In this document: positions 41,859-49,061 of the stretch, in pieces | How positions within the stretch are numbered: the first letter of the stretch is position 1 | Layout: each line of letters begins with the position of its first letter | Source of the DNA: Nocardia veterana NBRC 100344 | GTDB lineage: Bacteria > Actinomycetota > Actinomycetes > Mycobacteriales > Mycobacteriaceae | DNA length: 49,061 nucleotides | Reading direction: 5' to 3' | Assembly: GCF_000308855.1 (NCBI RefSeq) | Contig: NZ_BAGM01000069.1 | Span: 1-49,061, forward strand | Position numbers and translations under genes: made by a program | Notes under the pieces: generated by a model | Seen by the model: only the letters and a program-made list of their open reading frames with translations | Told to the model about the DNA's origin: nothing | The model's database searches: none

Positions 41859-43198
41859 CGGACCTCCGTGGCGATGGTGGTGAGGCAGGCGAGGAACCGG
41901 TCGATCTCCTCGTCGGTGGTGTAGATGTGCGTGCTCACCCGCACCGAATCCGATTCGGCCACCTCGGTTTCGGTGTCGCCCCGCTCTCCGGCGGTGTCGC
42001 CGGGGACGCAGTGGGCGCCGGTGCGCACGAGGAAACCGAGCTGCGCCAGCACGAAACCCAGGTCGGTGCCGGTGATTCCGTCGAGGGTGAACGACACGAT
42101 GCCGTAGCCGATATCGCAGGAGGCGTGCGCCGGGCCGGGGAGCAGGCGCACCCCGGGCAGTGCGCGCAGCCCCGCCACCAATCGGCGGGTCAGCCGATGA
42201 TTGTGCCGGGCGATGGTGTCGATGCCGATGCGTTCGAGCACCCCGAGCGCGGCGCCGAGCGCCAGAATTCCGGGGATGTTGTGGGTGCCGCCCTCGAGCC
42301 GATGCGGCATCGCGGTCGGCAGCAGCGCCGAATCATGCACCCGCACACCGGAATTGCCGCCCGGGAGGAAGGGGGAGAGGTGGTCGTGGATGCGGCGGTG
42401 GCAGAACAGGACGCCGGTGCCCGGGGTGCCGAACATCTTGTGCGCCGACAGCACCGCGAAGTCGGCGCCGAGTTCGGTGACGTCGACCGGGATGTGGCCG
42501 GCGCTCTGACTGCAGTCGAAGCAGATCGCCACCCGTGGGTCGATCCGGCCGCGCAACTCCTCGAGGGTATTGACCGCGCCGTAGACGTGGTGGAGGTGGC
42601 TGACGGTGAGCAGCCGGGTGCGGGGGCCGAGTTTGGCGGCGATATCGCCGACATCGGCTTCGCCGGCGGCCGTGGTGCGGTAGGGGACCAGCCGGATACG
42701 GCGCCCGAAGTGGGCGAGGGTGGCGCGCAGTTGCAGCCACGGGTAGACGTTGGAGGCGTGGTCGCGGGGGCTGTAGAGGATTTCGTCGCCGTCGTCGAGC
42801 GCGGTCAGTCCCCAGGCCAGGGCGACCGCGTTGAGACCGGCCGTCGCACCGGCGGTGAACACCACCTCCTCGGGCCGGGCTCCGAGGAAGCGGGCGGTGT
42901 CGGCGCGGACCTGCTCGATCGCGCTGGTGAGTCGGGTCGCCCACGGATAGGTGCCGCGTCCGGAATTGGCGGTGTGGCGGCGATGGTAGCCGTCGACGGC
43001 CTCGATCACCGGCAGCGGTTTCTGCGTGGTGGAGGCGCTGTCGAGATAGACCGGACCGGCCGGGTCGAGGGCGGGGAACAGATCGCGGATCGGCGGTCCG
43101 GAGTGGGCTGGGAGAACGGGATTCGGCGCACCGGGTGCGGCGAGGGCCGGGGCGCTCACCGGGTGGGCGTGCGCGGGCCGAGTCGTGGGCGACCGCAC
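41855..43198 (-). CDS. SufS-like cysteine desulfurase / class V aminotransferase-fold PLP enzyme
   Basis: 447 residues. GPVYLDSASTTQKPLPVIEA, FTAGATAGLNAVALAWGL, SHLHHVYGAVNTLEELRGRI, AICFDCSQSAGHIPVDV and VLSAHKMFGTPGTGVLF follow the SufS order, with the PLP lysine in SAHK. The C-terminal RTGAHC contains the cysteine that forms the enzyme persulfide in group II desulfurases and selenocysteine lyases. A 15-residue acidic insert (GDTAGERGDTETEVAES) follows it. The enzyme should release sulfur from cysteine as a bound persulfide. The GTG at 43198 follows AGGGAG with 7-base spacing; an upstream GTG in the same frame is possible. First gene of the four-gene operon. It is not next to suf genes, so a dedicated rather than Fe-S role is likely. 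Confidence 0.87.
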   Translation of the reverse strand: MRSPTTRPAHAHPVSAPALAAPGAPNPVLPAHSGPPIRDLFPALDPAGPVYLDSASTTQKPLPVIEAVDGYHRRHTANSGRGTYPWATRLTSAIEQVRADTARFLGARPEEVVFTAGATAGLNAVALAWGLTALDDGDEILYSPRDHASNVYPWLQLRATLAHFGRRIRLVPYRTTAAGEADVGDIAAKLGPRTRLLTVSHLHHVYGAVNTLEELRGRIDPRVAICFDCSQSAGHIPVDVTELGADFAVLSAHKMFGTPGTGVLFCHRRIHDHLSPFLPGGNSGVRVHDSALLPTAMPHRLEGGTHNIPGILALGAALGVLERIGIDTIARHNHRLTRRLVAGLRALPGVRLLPGPAHASCDIGYGIVSFTLDGITGTDLGFVLAQLGFLVRTGAHCVPGDTAGERGDTETEVAESDSVRVSTHIYTTDEEIDRFLACLTTIATEVR

Positions 43199-43232
43199 CG
43201 TGACGCTCCCTTCGGCTCGTACGCTGGCGACC

Positions 43233-43305
43233 GTATCCACGATACCCACACTCGGGGCCTGCTTCGAACCCGGTCGCGGACAACATAATTCACGGACGGT
43301 CGTCC
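43233..43305. promoter_or_regulatory. Palindromes in the promoter of the sulfur/PLP operon
   Basis: GTATC-CAC-GATAC (43233-43245) is a perfect dyad 35 bp upstream of the desulfurase start. GGACG-GT-CGTCC (43294-43305) is a second perfect dyad. TATGTT between them, read on the minus strand, could be a -10 element. The dyads are candidate sites for a metal- or sulfur-responsive repressor; none is encoded next to them. Confidence 0.45.
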
Positions 43306-43346
43306 AGATATCCGAAATGTGCGCGGCGGCAGGCGATTCGCGGGGC

Positions 43347-43883
43347 CTAGTTGCCGGCCGGGTCCGGGCCGCCGGGGTTGCACAGCGCCTGCACCGTCGC
43401 CTGGTAGCCGACCGCCGGGCGCCACGGTTCCAGATTCCAGGCGGGCTTGTTCGGTGCGACCATCCGGGCCCACACCCAATGGCATCGGAACTGGTCGTAC
43501 ATGCCGGGGGAGTCGGCATCCGGTGCGTCGGCCACGATTTCGCTCCAGGCCCGGTCGAGCGCGGCGGGGAACTGGTCGGCGCGGCCGGCGGGGGTGGGGT
43601 AGACGTGCAACCGGCGACCGTCGACGTCGTCGGTCCATTCGGTGTGGTCGACGAGGGGGCTGCCGGCGAACGGATCGGTGGTCGGTTCGGGCGCGGGCGG
43701 ACCGCTGGTGAGCGGCGGTGCGGGGACTGTGGTGGTGGTTGCCGCGGTGTCGGCGGTGGTGGTCGAGGAGTCGGTTGCGGCGCTGTCGTCGCCGCAGCCG
43801 GTGGCGAGCAGGACGGCGATCAGCAGTGCCGGCACCGGAAACGTCCGGTTCCACCGGCATGAGCGCTGCGCCACCGGCCGCAT
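43347..43883 (-). CDS. DUF2599-domain lipoprotein
   Basis: 178 residues from an ATG preceded by AGGGGGA. A short basic start, a hydrophobic run and LLATGC form a lipobox, so the protein is predicted to be anchored outside the membrane. A Thr/Pro-rich linker of about 40 residues follows. The C-terminal domain matches DUF2599: HTEWTDDVDGRRLHVYPTPA followed by GR, then AWSEIVADAPDADSPGMYDQ followed by FRCHWVWARMVAPNKPAWNL, and VGYQATVQALCNPGGPDP, with two conserved Cys likely bonded. Function unknown in all relatives. It lies 148 bp upstream of the sulfur/PLP operon on the same strand but with its own spacing. Confidence 0.82.
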   Translation of the reverse strand: MRPVAQRSCRWNRTFPVPALLIAVLLATGCGDDSAATDSSTTTADTAATTTTVPAPPLTSGPPAPEPTTDPFAGSPLVDHTEWTDDVDGRRLHVYPTPAGRADQFPAALDRAWSEIVADAPDADSPGMYDQFRCHWVWARMVAPNKPAWNLEPWRPAVGYQATVQALCNPGGPDPAGN

Positions 43884-44017
43884 CGGCGTCCCCCTGTTCG
43901 ACATCGCGGATCGTCGTCGCCGCTCACGCTACCCGCCCCCGCGCCCGGGACCGGCGGCGGCGGGCCACTGCGCCCGTGTTGCCCGGATACCGCCGGGAAT
44001 CGACGTAGAGTGGAACA

Positions 44018-45106
44018 GTGGCCGCACAGTTGACCAAGGGACAGGTGGACCGTCTGACCTACGACGACATCGTCGTATCCGTCCGGCACAGCGAACCCGT
44101 CGATGTGTCGGCGCTGCTGTTGAATTCGGCCGGGCGCGTCCGTGACGAAAGCGACCTGATCTTCTACAACCAGCCCGCCGCGCACGGAGTGCGCCTGGCC
44201 GCCGGCCGGCCCGAACTGTCGATCGGATTGCGTTCGCTGCCACCGGATATCGAGCATGTGCGGATCGTGGCGTCGCTCGAGGATCAGCAGGACCGGTTCG
44301 GTGACTACGCGCCGCCGCAGCTGAGGGTGTCCGGGCCGGGCGGAAAAGCGTTGTACGAGTACACGGTCGAGGGCCTCGGCGAGGAAGCGGCGGTGATCGT
44401 CGCCGACCTCGATCGGGTCGGCAGCACCTGGCAGGTGCGGCCGCTCGGCCACGCGTTCGCGGGCGGTTTCGCCGCCCTGGTCACCGCGCACGGGGTGCCG
44501 GTGGGCACCTCGGCCGACGAACTGCCCTATCGCGGCCCGGCGGTGCTGGCTCCCGGCCAGGAGGTGGCGCTGAGCCAGATCCGCAAGGGTGAGCTGTCGA
44601 TGGTGAAGATGGGGGTCGGCTGGGACCCGATGAAGGTGCACGGCCCGCGGGGGCTGCGCCCGCTCGAGATCGACCTGGACGCTTCGGCGCTGCTGTTCGT
44701 CGGTCAGACGCTGGTGGATGTCGCGTTCTATCAGCAACTGTCCTCCCGCGACGGCGCGGTCCGGCATTCCGGGGACAACCTGACCGGTGACGGCAAGGGC
44801 GACGACGAGGTCATCACCGTCGATCTGGCGCGGCTGCCCGCGCAGGTGTCGGCGGTGGTCTTCGTGGTCACCTCCTATGCCGGTCACACCTTCGAACGGA
44901 TCCGCAACGGTTACTGGCGCCTGGTCGACGGCTCCACGTCGGCCGAACTGGCCCGCGGCAATCTGCGCGGCGGCGGGCCGCACACGGGGATGGTCGTGGC
45001 GAAGGTGTACCGCGACGGCGGGGTGTGGCGGGTGGCGTCGATCGGCGCGCCGATCCAGGCCGGGCATCCGGTCGAGGCGGTGCCGCTGGTGGCGTCGAGT
45101 CTGTGA
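44018..45106 (+). CDS. TerD-family protein with two TerD domains
   Basis: 362 residues from GTG 44018. The N-terminal half (ALLLNSAGRVRDESDLIFYN followed by QPAAHGVRL) is a diverged TerD domain. The second half is canonical: MVKMGVGWDPMKVHGPRGLR, EIDLDASALLFVGQTLVDVA, HSGDNLTGDGKGDDEVITVD and VVFVVTSYAGHTFERIRNGY. The acidic GDNLTGDGKGDDE loop is the calcium-binding site of the family, and the first half keeps the DE at DESD. TerD proteins take part in stress and tellurite resistance and in membrane-associated complexes. It stands alone, without other ter genes. Confidence 0.9.
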   Translation: MAAQLTKGQVDRLTYDDIVVSVRHSEPVDVSALLLNSAGRVRDESDLIFYNQPAAHGVRLAAGRPELSIGLRSLPPDIEHVRIVASLEDQQDRFGDYAPPQLRVSGPGGKALYEYTVEGLGEEAAVIVADLDRVGSTWQVRPLGHAFAGGFAALVTAHGVPVGTSADELPYRGPAVLAPGQEVALSQIRKGELSMVKMGVGWDPMKVHGPRGLRPLEIDLDASALLFVGQTLVDVAFYQQLSSRDGAVRHSGDNLTGDGKGDDEVITVDLARLPAQVSAVVFVVTSYAGHTFERIRNGYWRLVDGSTSAELARGNLRGGGPHTGMVVAKVYRDGGVWRVASIGAPIQAGHPVEAVPLVASSL

Positions 45107-45302
45107 CCGGGCGGTGAGCAATCGGTTTGCCAGGGCTGGTGTGTGCGGCGCGGCGTCCCTACTATGACCTCTCGCGAGACCGGCCCCGGAAAACCAGGGG
45201 CTTGTCCGGCACAATCGGTACCTGGATTGTGGCGGTACCCGTCGCGCGCACCCGCCGGTGCGGTCGATGTGGGTGTTGAGGAGAGTGGACCGTAGGGGCG
45301 AG

Positions 45303-45782
45303 ATGACAGCACCGGCAGTGAAATGTCTTGTCTGGGAAGTGGACAACACCGTGTGGGACGGTGTGGTCTGCGATTCCACCAGTGGCGCGCTGCGGTCGGA
45401 CGCGGTGCGCGCGCTGCGGACGCTCAGCGGCCGAGGTGTGGTGCACGCGGTGGCCAGCCGTGGTGAATGGTCGTGGACCACGGACAAATTGCAGCGCCAC
45501 GGCCTGCACGAGATGTTTGCCGCCGTCGAGGTCGGGTGGGGGCGCAAATCGGCGGCGATCACTCGGATCGCCGCGCAGTTGCGCATCGAACTCGATGCGA
45601 TCGGCTACATCGATGCCGAGGCGATGGAACGCAGCGAAGTGGCCCACGCCCTGCCCCAGGTGCGCTGCTACGCCGGACGGCATGTGGATGTGCTTGCCGC
45701 ACTGCAGGAATTCCGGGCCCCGCTCACCTCGGCGCCGCCCCCGACCTCGCCGATGGGGTTCGCCCACATCTGCGCGAACTGA
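45303..45782 (+). CDS. HAD-like (FkbH-related) small protein with altered nucleophile motif
   Basis: 159 residues. CLVWEVDNTVWDGVVCD aligns with the FkbH/HAD-IIIC start CLVWDLDNTLWDGVL, but the first Asp of DxDxT, the nucleophile, is Glu (codon GAA). The second Asp remains. AVASRGEWSWTTDKLQRHGL is the motif II region, WGRKSAAITRIAAQL has the conserved Lys, and IGYIDAEAMERSEVAHALP corresponds to motif IV. The fold is kept while phosphoryl transfer is probably lost or changed. In FkbH proteins the module binds glyceryl or other units in polyketide pathways; no such genes lie here. The ATG follows AGGGGCGAG. Confidence 0.7.
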   Translation: MTAPAVKCLVWEVDNTVWDGVVCDSTSGALRSDAVRALRTLSGRGVVHAVASRGEWSWTTDKLQRHGLHEMFAAVEVGWGRKSAAITRIAAQLRIELDAIGYIDAEAMERSEVAHALPQVRCYAGRHVDVLAALQEFRAPLTSAPPPTSPMGFAHICAN

Positions 45783-45783
45783 G

Positions 45784-45819
45784 GCGGCCGTCGCCCTGCC
45801 GGAGCAGGACGACGGCCGC
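45784..45819. terminator. Bidirectional terminator between the HAD-like and GMC genes
   Basis: GCGGCCGTCG (45784-45793) pairs perfectly with CGACGGCCGC (45810-45819). An inner CCTGC/GCAGG stem completes a long hairpin in the 57-bp gap between convergent genes. Confidence 0.75.
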
Positions 45820-45839
45820 ATCGTCTCGGCAGGGCCCGA

Positions 45840-47555
45840 TCAGGCGCTGTCGCGGTTGATTTCGACGATCGGCAGCACCAGCGCCGCGGGCGCGGAGGCC
45901 GGCACCACCGGATTGCGCGGTGCCACCGGGGAGATCCGCTGGTAGCCGCTGCCCTGCGGCGGACGAGTGTCGCGTTCGCCCTTGTTGGGCCACAGTGCGG
46001 CCGCGCGTTCGGCCTGTGCGGTGATGGTCAGCGACGGATTCACGCCCAGGTTGGCCGAGACCGCGGCGCCGTCGACGACGCTGAGGGTCGGATAGCCGTA
46101 GACCCGGTGGTAGGGGTCGATGACGCCGTGCTCGGCGTCGGCGCCGATCACCGCACCACCGAGGAAGTGGGCGGTCAACGGGATGTTGAACACCTCGCCC
46201 CAGGTGCCGCCGGCGACGCCGCCGATCTTTTCCGCCACCCGCCGGGTGACGTCGTTACCGGCCGGGATCCAGGTCGGATTCGGTTCGCCGTGGCCCTGTT
46301 TGGAGGTCAGCTTGCGGCCGAAGAGTCCGCGTTTGGTGTAGGTGGTGATGGAGTTGTCCAGATGCTGCATCACCAGGGAGATCACCGTTCGTTCGCTCCA
46401 GTTGCGGACGCTGAGCATCCGCACCAGCCGCACCGGATGGCGCAGCACCTCGAGCAGGAACCGCAGCCAGCGCGGGATCCGGCCGCCGCCGTCGACCATC
46501 AGGGTCTGCAGCAGGCCCATCGAATTGGAGCCCTTGCCGTAGCGCACGGGTTCGATGTGGGTGTCGGGGGTGGGGTGGATGGAGGAGGTGATGGCGACGC
46601 CGCGGGTGAAGTCACGGTTGGGGTCGAGCTTGGGTGTCGCCGCACCCAGTATCGATTCGGAGTTGGTGCGGGTGAGCTCGCCCAGCCGCGGCGACAGATT
46701 CGGCAGGATTCCCTTGTCGCGCATGGCGAACAGCAGTTTCTGGGTGCCGCGGGTGCCGGCGGCGAGGACCACGTGGCCGGCGGTGTAGGAGGCGGGGGAT
46801 TTGCGGATCTTCGCGCCGGTGCGGCGGGTGTCGACCTGCCAGCTGCCGTCGGGCAGCGGCCGGATCGCGGTGACGGTGGTCATCGGCACCACTTCGGCGC
46901 CCGCCTGTTCGGCCAGGTACAGGTAGTTCTTCACCAGCGTGTTCTTGGCGCCGTGGCGGCAGCCGGTCATACATTCGCCGCATTCCAGGCAGCCGGCGCG
47001 GCGGGGGCCGACACCACCGAAATACGGGTCGTCGACGGTTTTGCCGGGCTCGCCGAAGAAGACGCCGACCGGGGTCTGCACGAACGTGTCGCCGACGCCC
47101 ATATCGTCGGCCACCTGCTTGAACACCTCGTCGGCGGGGGTGATGTGCGGGTTGCGCACCACGCCCAGCATCTTGGTGGCCTGCTCGTAGTAGGGGCCGA
47201 GTTCGGCACGCCAGTCGGTGATGTCGCGCCACTGGTTGTCGCGGAAGAACGGCTCCGGTGGCACGTACAGGGTGTTGGCGTAGTTGAGAGATCCGCCGCC
47301 GACGCCGGCGCCGCCGAGGATCAGCACATCGCGGAGCAGGTGGATGCGCTGGATGCCGTAGCAGCCCAGGGCCGGCGCCCACAGGAATTTGCGCAGATCC
47401 CAGCTCGTTTCGGGTAGCTCGTCGTCGGAGAAGCGGCGGCCGGCCTCGAGCACGCCGACCCGATAGCCCTTCTCGACCAGGCGTAGCGCGGTGACGCTGC
47501 CGCCGAATCCGGACCCCACGATGAGGACGTCGAAATCGGTGTCGCGCGCGGTCAT
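45840..47555 (-). CDS. GMC-type oxidoreductase, ChoD-like
   Basis: 571 residues, close to mycobacterial ChoD (Rv3409c family). The FAD motif is DVLIVGSGFGGSVTALRLVE, with VGVLEAGRR as its second strand. ILGGAGVGGGSLNYANTLYV is the GMC signature. Between residues 200 and 240 lies GCLECGECMTGCRHGAKNTL followed by VKNYL, with a C-x2-C-x2-C-x3-C cluster. HFLGGAVIGADAEHGVIDPY and VDGAAVSANLGVNPSLTITA complete the FAD and active-site region. Members are called cholesterol oxidases, but sterol activity of this subgroup is disputed. The ATG at 47555 lies 5 bases after AGGAG. It diverges from a TetR gene 217 bp away. Confidence 0.88.
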   Translation of the reverse strand: MTARDTDFDVLIVGSGFGGSVTALRLVEKGYRVGVLEAGRRFSDDELPETSWDLRKFLWAPALGCYGIQRIHLLRDVLILGGAGVGGGSLNYANTLYVPPEPFFRDNQWRDITDWRAELGPYYEQATKMLGVVRNPHITPADEVFKQVADDMGVGDTFVQTPVGVFFGEPGKTVDDPYFGGVGPRRAGCLECGECMTGCRHGAKNTLVKNYLYLAEQAGAEVVPMTTVTAIRPLPDGSWQVDTRRTGAKIRKSPASYTAGHVVLAAGTRGTQKLLFAMRDKGILPNLSPRLGELTRTNSESILGAATPKLDPNRDFTRGVAITSSIHPTPDTHIEPVRYGKGSNSMGLLQTLMVDGGGRIPRWLRFLLEVLRHPVRLVRMLSVRNWSERTVISLVMQHLDNSITTYTKRGLFGRKLTSKQGHGEPNPTWIPAGNDVTRRVAEKIGGVAGGTWGEVFNIPLTAHFLGGAVIGADAEHGVIDPYHRVYGYPTLSVVDGAAVSANLGVNPSLTITAQAERAAALWPNKGERDTRPPQGSGYQRISPVAPRNPVVPASAPAALVLPIVEINRDSA

Positions 47556-47772
47556 AGTCACTCCTGAAGTCGGTGTCGCCGGTGACGAAGATCAACGCTA
47601 CTACCGAGTACGTTAGATGTGTCGCCCGGTACCCCTAAACCCGTGTTATCCGCGGTCGACCAGCGCGGACGGGAGGTCGGGGGCGAACAGGCGCCGCGCC
47701 GAGATATGACCGATATCACCAGATCGGCGATCACTGCCGTAAGCACCGCTCTCTATGTGGCAGGCTGGGGCC

Positions 47773-48480
47773 ATGAGCACCCCCCGATCCCGCGCTCGCG
47801 CCCGAACCATGGACGAAATCGTGCGGATCGGCCGCGAACATCTCGCGGTGCACGGCGCTGCGGCGCTGTCGCTGCGCGCGGTCGCCCGCGATCTCGGTGT
47901 GGTGTCCTCGGCGGTGTACCGCTACGTGCGCAGCCGCGACGAACTGCTGACCATGCTCGTCGTCGACGGCTACACCGAACTCGCCGATGCCGTCGACGCG
48001 GCTCTGGCGGCGGCGCCCGCCGACGCCGCGACCCGGTTGCGGGTGCTGGCCCGGGCGGTGCGGGACTGGGCGCTGGCCGAACCCGCACGCTACGGGCTGC
48101 TGTTCGGCACGCCGGTGCCCGGCTACGACGCTCCGGCGCAGGAAACCGTGGCGCCCGGCACCAGGGTTGTCGCGGCGTTGTTGCGGATCGTCGAAAACGC
48201 CTGGCGCGCCGGGGAGATCGTGCCGCCCGAGACGGCTCCGGAGGTGCCGGCCGAGCTGTCGGCCGATATCGAGCGCATCCGCGGCGAGTTCGGTCTGCAG
48301 ATGCCGGACTGGGTCATGGCCCGCACGCTGACGGTGTGGACGAGCCTGTTCGGGGCCGTCAGCTTCGATGTGTTCGACATGTACGGCGCGCAGACGTTCA
48401 CCGACCGCTCCCAGGTCTTCGACGTGCACCTCGATGCCCTGGCGGCGGTTCTCGGATTACGCGCTGCCCCAGCGGATTAG
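47773..48480 (+). CDS. TetR-family regulator with WHG-type C-terminal domain
   Basis: 235 residues. The HTH reads TMDEIVRIGREHLAVHGAAA followed by LSLRAVARDLGVVSSAVYRYVRSRDELLTM. The C-terminal domain, PARYGLLFGTPVPGYDAPAQ followed by ETVAPG, is the WHG/TetR_C_13-like type, in which GTPVPGY is the conserved signature. It diverges from the ChoD-like gene and is the best candidate for its regulator, although no strong palindrome was found in the shared 217 bp. The ATG at 47773 was preferred over 47755 because the conserved region starts soon after. Confidence 0.87.
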   Translation: MSTPRSRARARTMDEIVRIGREHLAVHGAAALSLRAVARDLGVVSSAVYRYVRSRDELLTMLVVDGYTELADAVDAALAAAPADAATRLRVLARAVRDWALAEPARYGLLFGTPVPGYDAPAQETVAPGTRVVAALLRIVENAWRAGEIVPPETAPEVPAELSADIERIRGEFGLQMPDWVMARTLTVWTSLFGAVSFDVFDMYGAQTFTDRSQVFDVHLDALAAVLGLRAAPAD

Positions 48481-48627
48481 CGACACCGGCTGGGCGTGCC
48501 GCAACCGGTGCGGGCCCGTCGCACGTGACGGGTAGGCATCGGCGACCGGCATCGTGCAGGATGTCACAACCCGATAAAGCGCATTCTCAGCTCTCCCATA
48601 CCCGGGAATGAAAGACTGAACGGCGAA

Positions 48628-49061
48628 ATGAACGACGAAACCGAACCGATCCCGGTGGTGGATCCCCGCGGGGGCAGCGGCCCGGCGCGGCACGCGCGAC
48701 CCGACGACGAGTCGCCGCTGGATCGGTCCGGTCGACACGGTTCCCGCCACATCCGGGCCGGCACACCGCCGTGGAGCCGCGGGTTCGGCGCACCCGACGA
48801 CCGGCGCGGCGAACGCATCCGACGTTCGGCACCGCCCGAGGAGATCCGCTCGGCACCGTCCGAGGAGATCCCAGCGTCCGGCCGTCCCGGGCGGAGACCA
48901 CGACCCGACCGCGCCGCCGAGGCGGCCCCCCGGCGCCGGTCGCGACCCACCGACGATTCCGGCGAGCACCGGACCCGCCGCCGCAGCGGCGCAGCGGCCG
49001 CCGCCGATCTCGCCGCGCCCGTCGATGTCCCGGCCACGGGGGTCGACGCCGCCGCGGTGCC
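48628..49061 (+). CDS. Arg-rich N-terminus of an unidentified protein (3' end outside window)
   Basis: An ATG at 48628 opens a frame with no stop for the remaining 144 codons. The sequence is highly charged, low-complexity and predicted to be disordered: EPIPVVDPRGGSGPARHARP near the start and several Arg clusters (GRRPRPDRAAEAAPRRRSRP). A short internal repeat, SAPPEEIR then SAPSEEIP, is seen near residues 70-88. Such cytoplasmic extensions precede the membrane helix in LCP-type wall ligases and some other envelope proteins of Mycobacteriales, but nothing diagnostic is within the window. Its codon phase and G/C-rich third positions support a real gene. Confidence 0.5.
   Translation, partial: MNDETEPIPVVDPRGGSGPARHARPDDESPLDRSGRHGSRHIRAGTPPWSRGFGAPDDRRGERIRRSAPPEEIRSAPSEEIPASGRPGRRPRPDRAAEAAPRRRSRPTDDSGEHRTRRRSGAAAAADLAAPVDVPATGVDAAAV

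Noticed and set aside
40134..41924. 596-codon plus-strand frame opposite the HMA-domain gene
   Set aside because: Gly/Val/Asp-rich shadow translation with no motif; the minus-strand gene has overlaps with both neighbours and an HMA domain.

Overview
The window is about 70% G+C and densely coded, with strong G/C bias at third codon positions and frequent GTG starts. The gene families point to an actinomycete of the order Mycobacteriales, most likely Nocardia or a close relative. Markers are a secreted Rpf domain protein, an EspR-like regulator, a ChoD-type GMC oxidoreductase, a LigC ligase next to a stand-alone polymerase domain, a DUF2599 lipoprotein and six TetR regulators. No rRNA, tRNA, CRISPR array, transposase or phage gene was seen.

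Layout. 1-1.5 kb: the end of a TPR-like protein and an rpf gene with a long structured leader. 1.5-4.8 kb (minus): a sulfonate-type ABC transporter operon behind a leader-peptide ORF, ending in a remnant of a flavin monooxygenase. 5.0-11.3 kb: a TVP38/VTT membrane protein diverging from mutA-mutB-meaB (methylmalonyl-CoA mutase and its GTPase chaperone). 11.3-13.8 kb: an amidohydrolase and a nucleoside hydrolase, diverging from an EspR-like regulator. 13.8-18.5 kb: an FAD monooxygenase/TetR divergent pair, a DUF2784 protein, and an erythromycin-esterase-like protein diverging from a tandem-domain MerR regulator. 18.7-24 kb: an unusual zinc-ribbon SDR, an alpha/beta-hydrolase-fold protein without a nucleophile, two TetR regulators and an acyl-CoA dehydrogenase. 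24-30 kb: polymerase domain plus LigC, a cold-shock protein, an NfeD/flotillin-like pair and an MFS exporter. 30-34 kb: two orphan ORFs, a second MFS exporter under a TetR regulator with twin operators, and another TetR. 34-37.6 kb: a Na+/H+ antiporter fused to a UBP-type zinc finger, diverging from a RodA/FtsW protein.

37.6-43.2 kb (minus) holds the most interesting locus. Four genes are joined by 4-base start/stop overlaps: a SufS-like cysteine desulfurase, a protein of unknown fold ending in a heavy-metal-associated (HMA) domain, a Y4yA-type fold-III PLP decarboxylase, and a cysteine-synthase-like enzyme fused to a rhodanese. Active-site residues look intact in all four. Together they look like a dedicated pathway that mobilises cysteine sulfur, builds a beta-substituted alanine, decarboxylates it and handles a soft metal. 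I do not recognise this combination as a described pathway.

43.3-49 kb: a DUF2599 lipoprotein, a double TerD protein, a HAD-like protein with an altered nucleophile motif, a ChoD-like oxidoreductase, a TetR regulator, and the Arg-rich start of a protein that runs off the window.
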